DNA of 64,000 nucleotides from Clostridiales bacterium. Its GTDB lineage: Bacteria; Bacillota; Clostridia; Oscillospirales; Acutalibacteraceae. The stretch is from assembly GCA_012839185.1 (NCBI GenBank), contig DUNU01000002.1, positions 124,001 to 188,000 on the forward strand. Direction: 5' to 3'. Every line of letters begins with the position of its first letter. Within the stretch, counting starts at the first letter, position 1. Of the stretch, positions 1 to 9,523 are shown piece by piece. The notes under the pieces were generated by a model. It did not search any database and was not told the DNA's origin. It saw nothing but the letters and a program-made list of their open reading frames with translations. A program made the translations under genes and the position numbers.

Positions 1-89
1 GTATCGGAAGGCTTTATTTCTATTGAAAAACCCGCTTTCTCCATCAATTCTTTTCTTCTCGGAGAAGCGGACGCAAGTAATATTTTCAT
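1..89 (-). CDS. maf: Maf-family nucleotide pyrophosphatase, N-terminal fragment cut by the window edge
   Basis: Only the first 29 codons are inside the window. The protein begins MKILLASASPRRKELMEKAG, with the SASPRR signature that opens Maf proteins, which hydrolyse non-canonical or modified nucleoside triphosphates. The start codon overlaps the stop codon of the preceding nrnA gene (ATGA), so translation is probably coupled. It is the last visible gene of an rbfA-nrnA-maf run. The identification rests on the N-terminal motif only, but that motif is very characteristic. Confidence 0.85.
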   Translation of the reverse strand, partial: MKILLASASPRRKELMEKAGFSIEIKPSD

Positions 90-1057
90 TTTCCCTGTCT
101 TACCATTTCTTCACGGATAACACGGATAAACTCGTCAGTAATATCCTTTGCTTTTCCGTGTACGGTACAGCCTGCGGCACCGGGATGACCGCCACCACCG
201 AAATGGGCGGCAATATGAGATGCGTTTATTCCGTCATTTGTACGAATTGCGACACGATAAGTATCTTTATCACTTTCACGCATTGTTATGCCGACTTTTA
301 CTCCCTCAATCTGACGGGGAATTGACTTAAGCGGATGAAATTCACTCTCTTTTGAACCGGATTTCTCAAACATCTCTCTTGTAACAACCAAGATTGCAAT
401 CTCGCCGTCATCGGTAATAGACATCTCATGAAGTGCCATGGTTTCAAGTGCGTGATATGTCTTTGTGCGGGTTTCAAAAATGGTTTTGTTAATAAACTTA
501 AGGTCAATTTTACAGTCAATCATATCCGCCGCCATACGCATTGTACGACTTGTGGTATTGGCATATCTGAAACACCCCGTATCGGTGGCAAGACCGACAT
601 ATATTCCTTCGGCAATTTCCCTGTCGATGGGAGTTTCCATCATTCTTATAATCTGAAGCACCGTTTCGGCTGCGGCTGCGGCAATATCGCCGTCTTCAAT
701 ACAAGTAAAATCAGCATATCCGGTATTTGTTACATGATGGTCTATGGAAAGATTTATTTTCCCTCTAAGTTCATTGTAATATTCAGGAGTACCAAGCAGT
801 TCTAATGCAGCAACATCAACCGTCACATAAAATTCCGGCTCAAATTCCATCTCCTTAACGCCGTCAACGATAAAACGATAACAATCAGGAATCTCGTCCT
901 GACATTGAACTCTCGCATTTTTCCCCAGAATTTGCAAAGCCTGACAAAGTGCATAACTTGAACCTAAAGTATCTCCATCGGGACTTGCATGTGCAAGAAT
1001 AAGAATATTATCGTTCTTAAGTAGCATATCGGCTGCCTGTTGCATGCTAATTCTCAT
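86..1057 (-). CDS. nrnA: DHH/DHHA1 phosphoesterase, NrnA-type oligoribonuclease / pAp phosphatase
   Basis: The 323-residue protein is a full-length DHH-family phosphoesterase. It has the metal-binding stretch AHASPDGDTLGS (residues 22-33), the DHH triad at 106-108, a second acidic motif GLATDTG near 155-161, and the DHHA1 substrate-binding glycine motif GGGGHPGAAG at 287-296. NrnA enzymes degrade nano-RNAs of 2-5 nucleotides and dephosphorylate 3'-phosphoadenosine 5'-phosphate in the cytoplasm. The gene overlaps the end of rbfA, which is the usual Bacillota arrangement (rbfA-nrnA, often followed by truB). Here maf follows instead. Confidence 0.93.
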   Translation of the reverse strand: MRISMQQAADMLLKNDNILILAHASPDGDTLGSSYALCQALQILGKNARVQCQDEIPDCYRFIVDGVKEMEFEPEFYVTVDVAALELLGTPEYYNELRGKINLSIDHHVTNTGYADFTCIEDGDIAAAAAETVLQIIRMMETPIDREIAEGIYVGLATDTGCFRYANTTSRTMRMAADMIDCKIDLKFINKTIFETRTKTYHALETMALHEMSITDDGEIAILVVTREMFEKSGSKESEFHPLKSIPRQIEGVKVGITMRESDKDTYRVAIRTNDGINASHIAAHFGGGGHPGAAGCTVHGKAKDITDEFIRVIREEMVRQGK

Positions 1058-1409
1058 CTTCTCTTTCCCTTCTCAAGTCAGATAAAATTGAGAAAAGTTC
1101 CATGTTTTTCTCAACTCTGTTATCTGCAATAAATTTAATTTCGGGAGCTTTGCGAATATGCAACCTGTCGCCAAGCTCTCGGCGGAAATATCCCGTTGCA
1201 CTCGAAAGTGCCTTGACTGCTTCTTTTGCCACGTCAAGTCCGTTTAATGAGCTTACATAAACTTTTGCATAAGATAAATCTCCCGCAAGTTCGGTGTGAA
1301 TGATAGTAAGCATTGCATCGGCTATACGCGGATCTTTCATCTCGCGAAGTAAAGCCGTAAGCTCTCGCTTAATATCTTCCGCCACACGTTCCTGTTTGTA
1401 CTTGGACAT
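1047..1409 (-). CDS. rbfA: Ribosome-binding factor A
   Basis: A 120-residue KH-like protein starting MSKYKQERVAEDIKRELTAL, with the conserved RbfA features KDPRIADAML near 28-37 and YAKVYVSSL near 50. RbfA binds the small ribosomal subunit during late 16S rRNA maturation. The ATG at 1409 is chosen because GGAG lies six bases upstream. A TTG twelve bases further upstream would swallow that ribosome binding site. It overlaps nrnA by about 11 bases. infB, often upstream in Bacillota, is not present; gltX lies there instead. Confidence 0.92.
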   Translation of the reverse strand: MSKYKQERVAEDIKRELTALLREMKDPRIADAMLTIIHTELAGDLSYAKVYVSSLNGLDVAKEAVKALSSATGYFRRELGDRLHIRKAPEIKFIADNRVEKNMELFSILSDLRREREDEN

Positions 1410-1514
1410 TTTCTTCTCCAAACGCTAATATATTACAAAGTGCAAGAGTTTGATAAATCGTCAATCATCCGACTCATTTTTCAGAAAAACTCTTCACTTT
1501 AATTTTTTCTTAAA

Positions 1515-3155
1515 TTACACCCTGACTGAAAGTCTTGCTAAGACTTCATCTTTACCCAATAATTTGAGAATTGAATAAAGGTCGGGGGTATTTGTGCGGT
1601 TTGTAACCGCAACACGGATAACGGTCGAAACATCGCCGACATGTCCCTTAAATTTATCGGGATCGGCTTTATATTCCTTGACATTCGGGGTATATCCCAA
1701 AGGCTCGCATATTGATTTCATTGTCTCAAACCATTGGTCTTTATCGTGGTTTTCGTCATAGACTTTTGCATAAGCCTCTAAAATTGCGTTTATATCTTCC
1801 TTTGCAAAATCTTCGGGGAAGGTTATATTCTTGTCGAAAATCTCGTTATAAAAATACGAAACATAGTCCTTGACTTGACTCCAAGCGTAAATATCTTTAC
1901 GCGGTTTTTTGTTATAACGGTCAATTTTGAATATCTCAACAGCAAAATCGGAGTCTGAGCCTAAAAGGGTATAAAGTTCTTTATCATATTTTTCCGCCCA
2001 ACCGATTGCATAGTCATAGACTTCTTCCGCACTCATTTTTGAAATAACGTTCTTGCATACGTCGTTTAATTTAAGAAGGTCAAACAAGGCACCGCTTGCA
2101 CTCATTTTCTTGAAACTGAAGGGGAATGAACGCAAATCGGCATCGGGGTTGGCTCGTCTCCAATCCTCAAAATTGGAGTTTGCAATACCCATCAAATATT
2201 CAAGCACACCGCCTTCGGGATAGCCGACTTCCTCATAATAAGCAACGGCAGCTTCGGGGTCTTTACGCTTTGAAAGTTTACGCTTGTTGCCGTCATCAAG
2301 TTTCATAATTGGGCTGATATGTGCATATTTCGGAGCTTTAAGCCCTAAATACTGATGAATCTGAATATGTGTCGGCAGGGAACTAACCCATTCATCACCG
2401 CGTACGACGTGAGTTGTTCTCATAAGATGGTCGTCAACCGCATGAGCAAAGGCGTAAGGCGGAATACCGTCGCTCTTAATCAAAACCGCATCCTGCGTAT
2501 TTTCGGGCATTTCAAGTTTTCCCTTGATTTCGTCATTTACAATAATCTTTTTATTCTCATCGCCCTGCGACTTTAAGCGTATAACAAAACTGTCGCCGTT
2601 ATTTATATGTTCTTCAATCTCTTCAAAAGTCAAATCACGACATTTTGCCCATTTCCCGTAATATCCGGTCTGTACTCCCTCTTTTTCCTGCTGTTCTACA
2701 TTTGCTGCCAAGTCATCTTCCGAACAAAAACAAGGATAAGCATAGCCTTTTTGTATCAGCTCTTTTGCAAAAGTGTGATAAATCTCACAGCGAAGGCTCT
2801 GTTTATAAGGACCGTAATTTCCTATTTCATCTATCTGCGACATGATACCTTCCTGCGGAATAATTCCGTAAGAAGAAAGTCCGGAAATGATATGGTCAAT
2901 GGCATCATCGACTTCTCTTTTCTTGTCGGTATCTTCAATACGAAGGTAGAAAATACCGTTACTTGAATCCGCCGCAAGTTTGTCAATCAAAGCGGAAAAC
3001 AGGTTTCCTATATGCATATATCCCGTCGGACTCGGTGCAAAACGAACGACTTTTGCTCCCTGCGGTAATTCGCGGGGCGGGTAAATTTCATCATAGTCTG
3101 CGGGGGTTTTTGTTATATTCGGATAAAGTAAATCGGCAAGTTTATTGTAGTCCAT
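1515..3155 (-). CDS. gltX: Glutamyl-tRNA synthetase (long clostridial form)
   Basis: A 546-residue class I aminoacyl-tRNA synthetase. The ATP-binding HIGH motif appears as HIGN (48-51) inside FAPSPTGYMHIGN, and KMSKS as KLSKR (293-297). A CxC pair at 142/144 with a Cys near 172 suggests the zinc site found in part of the GluRS family. It charges tRNA-Glu (and possibly tRNA-Gln for later amidation). It is longer than the roughly 470-490 residues of many GluRS proteins and matches the longer clostridial type. GAGGGAA precedes the ATG. It sits between the GDPD gene and rbfA on the same strand. No T-box leader is visible. Confidence 0.93.
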   Translation of the reverse strand: MDYNKLADLLYPNITKTPADYDEIYPPRELPQGAKVVRFAPSPTGYMHIGNLFSALIDKLAADSSNGIFYLRIEDTDKKREVDDAIDHIISGLSSYGIIPQEGIMSQIDEIGNYGPYKQSLRCEIYHTFAKELIQKGYAYPCFCSEDDLAANVEQQEKEGVQTGYYGKWAKCRDLTFEEIEEHINNGDSFVIRLKSQGDENKKIIVNDEIKGKLEMPENTQDAVLIKSDGIPPYAFAHAVDDHLMRTTHVVRGDEWVSSLPTHIQIHQYLGLKAPKYAHISPIMKLDDGNKRKLSKRKDPEAAVAYYEEVGYPEGGVLEYLMGIANSNFEDWRRANPDADLRSFPFSFKKMSASGALFDLLKLNDVCKNVISKMSAEEVYDYAIGWAEKYDKELYTLLGSDSDFAVEIFKIDRYNKKPRKDIYAWSQVKDYVSYFYNEIFDKNITFPEDFAKEDINAILEAYAKVYDENHDKDQWFETMKSICEPLGYTPNVKEYKADPDKFKGHVGDVSTVIRVAVTNRTNTPDLYSILKLLGKDEVLARLSVRV

Positions 3156-3214
3156 ATTATTCCCTCAAAGTATTTCGTGAAAATTTTGTGCTTGCATCGC
3201 ACAGTAATTTTTCA

Positions 3215-4093
3215 TCAATATGTAATTCTATTTGTTGTGAACATTCTTATTCCCATATCATAAAGTTCGGCAAAGCGAACAGGGTCATCAATCGTCCATG
3301 TTCCGAGACTTATTTCCTGCTCCAGACATTTTTCGATAAATATGTCATTGTCTTTATTCGTTCCGCTGAAACTCAGTCCGAAGTCGTTATTTTTACAATA
3401 TTCTATATTCTCATCGCTTATTGTGCCGACAAGATACATCATGTCTAAATTATTCCGAATTTTTGCAAGTTCGTCCAGATATTCCGCGTTGAATGATATA
3501 ATTGTACTTTTATCGGTCAACTTGTATCTGTCGAGTAGTTTTACAAATTCAGGCAGAAGTTCAACATCAACGTTTTTAAGCTCAATAACGGGAACTATAT
3601 CATATTCAACCAGAAGTTTTAACGCCTCGTCCAATGTCGGAATGTATAAATTATCGTGAGAATAGAGCAAGCGGTTATTGCCCGAATCAAACGAAAGGGC
3701 TTTAAGTTCGTCATAAGTCATATCCCGTACACTGCCGACACCCTCGGTCATACGGTCAACGGTCTCATCGTGGTTAAGTATGAAAACTTCGTCTTTTGTC
3801 GTATAAACATCAAACTCGACACCGTAATATTTATAATTGCACGCCTGCTGTAATGCCGGCAAGGTGTTTTCGGGAGCAATCGCCGACAAGCCTCTGTGAG
3901 CGATAAGCAATAAACCCTTCTTACCAGACAGATTTTCGTCAGTCGCCACCGAAATAAGCGGACTTTCCCATAGTATATCTTGTCCCGTATAATACTTGAC
4001 GTACATTTTTCTATACAGAACAAGGAAGGTAACGGCTAGGCTTATCACCAAGACTGCAATTGTTCCGATAACAACTTTTTTCTTTTTTGACAT
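3215..4093 (-). CDS. Membrane-anchored glycerophosphodiester phosphodiesterase
   Basis: A 292-residue protein with a positively charged N-terminus (MSKKKK), one transmembrane segment (about 7-27) and an extracytoplasmic GDPD TIM barrel. Catalytic signatures are AHRGLSAIAPENT (65-77, with H66 and E75), EFD (93-95) and NHDE (107-110). The family hydrolyses glycerophosphodiesters to glycerol-3-phosphate and an alcohol; substrates can include lipid head groups or teichoic acid parts. The gene starts nine bases after atpG and may be read through from the atp operon. A short hairpin near 3188-3206 separates it from gltX. The exact substrate cannot be told. Confidence 0.88.
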   Translation of the reverse strand: MSKKKKVVIGTIAVLVISLAVTFLVLYRKMYVKYYTGQDILWESPLISVATDENLSGKKGLLLIAHRGLSAIAPENTLPALQQACNYKYYGVEFDVYTTKDEVFILNHDETVDRMTEGVGSVRDMTYDELKALSFDSGNNRLLYSHDNLYIPTLDEALKLLVEYDIVPVIELKNVDVELLPEFVKLLDRYKLTDKSTIISFNAEYLDELAKIRNNLDMMYLVGTISDENIEYCKNNDFGLSFSGTNKDNDIFIEKCLEQEISLGTWTIDDPVRFAELYDMGIRMFTTNRITY

Positions 4094-4102
4094 AAAACCA
4101 CC

Positions 4103-4900
4103 TTAATAAGCGGCGACAATCTCGGTAATTTCCTGAGTAATTGCACCTTGTCTTGCACGGTTATATTCAAGATAGAGACTGTCAAGCATATCTTCTGCAT
4201 TTTTGGATGCACTGTCCATCGCATTTCTGCGGGCTACCTGTTCACAGGCATTGCTTTCACGGACAAAAGCATAAAGTTTTCCCGCTACATATTCGGGAAT
4301 AAGAGCGTTTAATACCGTAAGTTCATCCGGCTCAAAAATTATACCCGTACTTGCTTTTTTGTTTTCGGTATTAAGCGGTAAAAGTTGTGTAATAACCGCT
4401 TCCTGCGACATAACGGAAATATAATTTGTATGAATGACGAAAAGTTTGTCAAATTCATTTTCAGCATACCCACGACAAAGGTCGCGAGCCAAACCGATAC
4501 AGTCGGCATAAGTAAATTTCTCGACGGAAATCGGAGCGGTATCAAATCTTTCTGCTGCTTTTTTCCCTATCGTCCGAATTTCGGCATCAGGATATTGGGC
4601 TGCAAGCTTGAATACATTTGAGTTATAACCGCCGGCAAGACCTCTATCACCTGCAATAACAATAATTTTTGTCCTGTTTCCCTCATGTTTTTTAACAAAA
4701 GGGCTTTTTTCGCTTTCACGACAGGCAAGAAGTAAATTTATGCTTTCCTCATGTGCGGCGGAATATTCACGGGCTTTCATCATCTTTTCGGTTGCCTTAC
4801 GGATTTTTGACGACGCAACAAGTCCCATCGCATTGGTCAAATGCAATGTTGAATCGACAGACTTTATGCGAATACGCAAATTTTTTATATTTGCTCCCAT
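4103..4900 (-). CDS. atpG: F-type ATP synthase gamma subunit
   Basis: A 265-residue gamma subunit, slightly shorter than the 285-290 usual in model bacteria. The N-terminal helix [18 protein letters not shown] and the C-terminal helix ending in ITQEITEIVAAY form the coiled-coil shaft that turns inside the alpha/beta hexamer. Its ATG overlaps the atpA stop codon (TAATG), so translation is coupled. It is the last atp gene of this operon: atpD and atpC, which normally follow, are at 17.2-18.8 kb, and a GDPD gene follows here instead. Confidence 0.93.
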   Translation of the reverse strand: MGANIKNLRIRIKSVDSTLHLTNAMGLVASSKIRKATEKMMKAREYSAAHEESINLLLACRESEKSPFVKKHEGNRTKIIVIAGDRGLAGGYNSNVFKLAAQYPDAEIRTIGKKAAERFDTAPISVEKFTYADCIGLARDLCRGYAENEFDKLFVIHTNYISVMSQEAVITQLLPLNTENKKASTGIIFEPDELTVLNALIPEYVAGKLYAFVRESNACEQVARRNAMDSASKNAEDMLDSLYLEYNRARQGAITQEITEIVAAY

Positions 4901-6381
4901 TATTTCGTCAACGCTTTCTTCAATGTATTTAAATCTTCTTCATCCCAAAAACCCTGTTCAACACGGTTAAGCCAATCGGGATATTCATTTTCAAGTTTTT
5001 CAAACAAATTCGCTTCATATTCTCTGACTTTGTTTACGGGAATATCAGCGAGATAATTATTTATAACGGCATAGATAATCGCAACCTGACAACCGACACG
5101 AATCGGTGTGTTCTTGTTCTGCTTTAACACCTCAACTATGCGTTCACCCATTGCAAGCCGTCTTTTGGTATCTGCGTCAAGGTCGCTTCCGAACTGCGAA
5201 AACGCCTGTAACTCACGGTACTGCGAATATAAAAGTTTAAGCTCGCCGGATACATCTTTCATAGCCTTAAGCTGTGCCGAACCGCCGACACGAGAAACGG
5301 ATATACCGGGATTTATCGCCGGCATAATACCCGAATGGAACAATTCCGTTTCAAGGAAAATCTGACCGTCGGTAATTGAAATAACGTTTGTCGGGATATA
5401 TGCAGACACATCGCCCGCCTGAGTTTCGACTATCGGCAAAGCGGTAATTGAACCGCCGCCGCTTTCTTTTGAGGCACAGACGGCACGTTCCAAAAGTCTT
5501 GAATGAAGATAGAAAACATCGCCCGGATAAGCCTCACGTCCCGGAGGTCTGCGGATAAGCAGGGAAAGAGCACGATAGGCAACGGCATGTTTTGACAAAT
5601 CGTCATAGACAATAAGAACGTCCTTGCCCTGTTCTCTGAAATATTCAGCCATTGCACAACCCGAATAGGGTGCGATATATTGAATAGGTGCGGTTTCACT
5701 TGCAGATGCGGTTACGACTATTGTATAATCCATTGCTCCGTTTTTTTCAAGGTCGTTTACCAATGAGGCAACGGAAGTATTTTTTTGCCCAATCGCGACA
5801 TAGATACAGATAACTCCCGTATCTTTCTGATTGATTATCGTATCAAGTGCAATCTGAGTTTTTCCGGTCTGACGGTCGCCGATAATAAGTTCACGCTGAC
5901 CTCTGCCGATGGGAATCATGCTGTCAATTGCCTTTATTCCGGTCTGAAGCGGCACGGATACGCTTTCACGTTCGATAACTCCCATAGCCTGTGCTTCAAC
6001 GGGCTTTGTGGCGGTGGTGTTAATCGGACCTTTGCCGTCAACAGGCTCTCCGAGAGCGTTTACGACACGACCCAAAAGACTTTCGCCGACCGGTACAGCC
6101 ATAACTTCTCCCGTGCGGCGAACAACAGAGCCTTCGCGGATATTGTTATTATCTGACAAAATGGCAACAGATACCGTTTCATCCTCCAAATTTTGTGCCA
6201 GACCAAAACTGCCGTCCTCAAATTCAAGCAGTTCGTTTGCCATACATTCACGCACACCGTAAACACGTGCTATACCGTCGCCGACCATAATTACCGTGCC
6301 GGTTTCGGACATCTCGATGCGTGATTGATAATTCTTTATCTGTTCTTTTATGAGTTTTCCGAGTTCTTCGGGTTTATTCAT
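4900..6381 (-). CDS. atpA: F-type ATP synthase alpha subunit
   Basis: A 493-residue alpha subunit of normal length. The P-loop is GDRQTGKT (168-175), and the nucleotide-binding domain carries the family stretch [15 protein letters not shown]. It binds nucleotide at the non-catalytic sites of F1 and provides the arginine finger region ([13 protein letters not shown]). AGGAG precedes the ATG. It lies between atpH and atpG in the usual order. Confidence 0.97.
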   Translation of the reverse strand: MNKPEELGKLIKEQIKNYQSRIEMSETGTVIMVGDGIARVYGVRECMANELLEFEDGSFGLAQNLEDETVSVAILSDNNNIREGSVVRRTGEVMAVPVGESLLGRVVNALGEPVDGKGPINTTATKPVEAQAMGVIERESVSVPLQTGIKAIDSMIPIGRGQRELIIGDRQTGKTQIALDTIINQKDTGVICIYVAIGQKNTSVASLVNDLEKNGAMDYTIVVTASASETAPIQYIAPYSGCAMAEYFREQGKDVLIVYDDLSKHAVAYRALSLLIRRPPGREAYPGDVFYLHSRLLERAVCASKESGGGSITALPIVETQAGDVSAYIPTNVISITDGQIFLETELFHSGIMPAINPGISVSRVGGSAQLKAMKDVSGELKLLYSQYRELQAFSQFGSDLDADTKRRLAMGERIVEVLKQNKNTPIRVGCQVAIIYAVINNYLADIPVNKVREYEANLFEKLENEYPDWLNRVEQGFWDEEDLNTLKKALTK

Positions 6382-6430
6382 TCTTTATCTCCTTACTTTT
6401 GAGAATAAGGGTAATCCCAAACTCAAAAGT

Positions 6431-6961
6431 TTATTCTTTAATCTGAGAAGTAATATCTTCAAGCTTTGTTTTAACGCTTGCGTCAATAAATTTGCCGTCA
6501 ATATCAACGACAAGACCGCCGATTATCGTTTCATCAACAACATATTTAACTTCAAGCTTTTTGCCGGACTTTTTCTCAAGTTTTGAAATCAGACGGGCTT
6601 TTTCGTCATCGGTCAATTCAACGGCGGATGTAATAACCGCCGAACCTAAACCCAAATATTCACGATATAAAGCCTTGAAGTCCGCTACAATATCACCGAA
6701 ATCAAATATTGCATTGCGTTCGACTAAAATACACATAAACGAAACGACATTTTTATCAAAACCGTCTTTGAGCAAATCGTCAAGAGCATTCAGACGCTCG
6801 GATTTCGGTATAGACGGACTTTGTAATAAATAGCAATATTCGGGATTATCGGAAAATAGTTTTGCGATAATATCAAACTGTCGGTCGGTTTTCTTAAGAC
6901 TTCCGCTGTCGACTGCAAGAGAAAAAATACTTTCGGCAAAAGCCTTACTTCTGTCACTCAT
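6431..6961 (-). CDS. atpH: F-type ATP synthase delta subunit
   Basis: A 176-residue delta (OSCP-type) subunit that joins the F1 head to the peripheral b stalk. The helical N-terminal domain begins AFAESIFSLAVDSGSL. The C-terminal domain has the conserved pattern VDETIIGGLVVDIDGKFID (about 140-158). It overlaps atpF by eight bases and has GGAGAAG ahead of its ATG. Confidence 0.93.
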   Translation of the reverse strand: MSDRSKAFAESIFSLAVDSGSLKKTDRQFDIIAKLFSDNPEYCYLLQSPSIPKSERLNALDDLLKDGFDKNVVSFMCILVERNAIFDFGDIVADFKALYREYLGLGSAVITSAVELTDDEKARLISKLEKKSGKKLEVKYVVDETIIGGLVVDIDGKFIDASVKTKLEDITSQIKE

Positions 6962-7460
6962 CGCCTTCTCCTAAATCTTCAATAAATGAGGATATAAGGT
7001 CGCGATGGTCAGTATCTTTAATCTCTCTTTTAAGAATTTTTTCGCTTAAAACCGCACCGGTTTCGATAATTTCATTCTTAATTCCGGCTTCATTCTTTTT
7101 GCGTTCAAGTTCAATTTCATTCTTGGCACGAGCCATTATATCATCAGCATTGTCTTTTGCATCCGAGATAATTGCATTTGCCCGTCTGTCGGCTTTTTGC
7201 GTAGCATCTTTAATAATCTCTTGAGCCTCACTTTCAGCCGATAACATTTTTTCTTCCCATTCTTTTTTATTGTTAAGAGCTTCGTGGTTTGCGGCATCGG
7301 CTGCATTATATTGTGCGGAAACTTCCGCCTGACGAGCAGCCAATACTGCCTTTATCTTCTTAAACAGCACCTTTTTCAGAATAAGATAAACTATGATGAG
7401 ATTAGCCAGCGAAATGATAATCTCCCATAAGTTTATGGAAATAACATCCAAGTTTTGCAT
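6954..7460 (-). CDS. atpF: F-type ATP synthase b subunit
   Basis: A 168-residue b subunit: one N-terminal membrane helix (about 8-30, ISINLWEIIISLANLIIVYL) followed by a long charged helix, rich in Ala, Glu, Lys and Asp, that forms the peripheral stalk. The ATG at 7460 is preferred because AGGTGA lies just upstream. A GTG nine bases earlier lies inside that ribosome binding site. Only one b gene is present, so the stalk is probably a homodimer. Confidence 0.92.
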   Translation of the reverse strand: MQNLDVISINLWEIIISLANLIIVYLILKKVLFKKIKAVLAARQAEVSAQYNAADAANHEALNNKKEWEEKMLSAESEAQEIIKDATQKADRRANAIISDAKDNADDIMARAKNEIELERKKNEAGIKNEIIETGAVLSEKILKREIKDTDHRDLISSFIEDLGEGDE

Positions 7461-7543
7461 TAAGGTCACCTATCTAACTTAAATTCAGAGTTTGGTTAAG
7501 GGAAATCAAAAATTTCAAAGATTTCCCTCCGGAAGATTTAAGA

Positions 7544-8785
<1,242 letters not shown>

Positions 8786-8789
<4 letters not shown>

Positions 8790-9166
8790 CTCTTTCTTCC
8801 TACCAAAGGACGTACTGCCGCTGCAATTCGCGGGAATATAAGCGGAATAACGGTTGCAATCGTGTTAAAATACGGAGTTGCAACACCTATAACGCAAATT
8901 ATGAATATCGCCAGAAAACGAAGACTTATCGAAGCATTTGCTCGCTTTTTGGCGTAGTCACTGTCGCCGTCCATTGATTTTTGGAGCGTAATCCCGAGAG
9001 CCAAAAAGTTTCCGACTCCCGCAATCAGCCCCAAAATATTTCCCAAAAGGACTGTATAGTTCCACCAACCGCCGATTAAAAATATCGCCTCCATCAAAGC
9101 ACTTAATATAAGCGATACAATCAGAACAAAAATTGTCTCTTTTTTTACTGTCGGATTTATTTTCAT
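8786..9166 (-). CDS. atpI: ATP synthase subunit I (AtpI-like membrane protein)
   Basis: A 126-residue protein with four predicted membrane helices (about 11-31, 38-58, 82-101 and 104-120). It is the first gene of the atp operon and overlaps atpB, which is where AtpI proteins sit. They help assemble the c ring or bring in magnesium. Sequence conservation in this family is low, so the call depends partly on position and membrane topology. The ribosome binding site (GGTGA) is weak. A strong promoter lies 28 bases upstream. Confidence 0.8.
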
Positions 9167-9193
9167 AATTCACCATTTTAAAATATTCAGTAT

Positions 9194-9222
9194 ATTATAA
9201 CATATAGAGCTTTCATTGTCAA
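9194..9222 (-). promoter_or_regulatory. Sigma-A promoter of the atpIBEFHAG operon
   Basis: On the minus strand, TTGACA (9217-9222) is separated by 17 bases from TATAAT (9194-9199). Both are perfect consensus boxes. Transcription would begin about 20 bases before the atpI start codon. Confidence 0.85.
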
Positions 9223-9349
9223 CAATTGACTACATCAAAATATAGACACCGTTAGTTTTATTTTTTTGTTATATTTGATAATATTATATTGCAATCCTGA
9301 CATTTTGAGATATAACACCTTACATTAAACGCTTTTCGACAGGTTTACA

Positions 9350-9406
9350 AACGAAATTTCAAGACTTCAAAAACAAAGACAAGCCTCCGGTTTTGAAACT
9401 TTCGTT
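9350..9406. repeat. Imperfect inverted repeat between the atp promoter and the sialidase gene
   Basis: The arms AACGAAATTTCAA (9350-9362) and TTGAAACTTTCGTT (9393-9406) pair over about 13 bases with one bulge around a 30-base loop. It lies in the 357-base AT-rich gap between atpI and the sialidase gene, where no coding frame or other RNA gene is seen. It could be a regulator site or the stem of a small RNA. Neither arm is followed by a clear terminator T-tract. Confidence 0.35.
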
Positions 9407-9494
9407 AAAAAACAATAAATTTTTCATGTAAAAATGCTTTATTTGAAAAACGTAAAATTAACAGTTTGTTCACAATTTTATATTTCTTTTATTG

Positions 9495-9500
9495 TATAAT
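9495..9500 (+). promoter_or_regulatory. Possible -10 box of the sialidase gene
   Basis: TATAAT lies 24 bases before the chosen sialidase start, which would give a very short leader. No -35 box stands at 17 bases; the nearest candidates are TTCACA at 20 and TTGTTC at 23. An activator may be needed, or this may not be the promoter. Confidence 0.35.
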
Positions 9501-9523
9501 GCTCGTTGAGGTTGGTGAAATTT

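Noticed and set aside
3180..3214. Similar hairpins with AGTAATTTTT at 3188-3206 and 41250-41275 as a dispersed repeat element
   Set aside because: The shared part is only about ten AT-rich bases beside unrelated hairpins, so chance is likely.
9506..9523. TTG at 9506 as the sialidase start
   Set aside because: It overlaps the GAGG ribosome binding site that serves the ATG at 9524.
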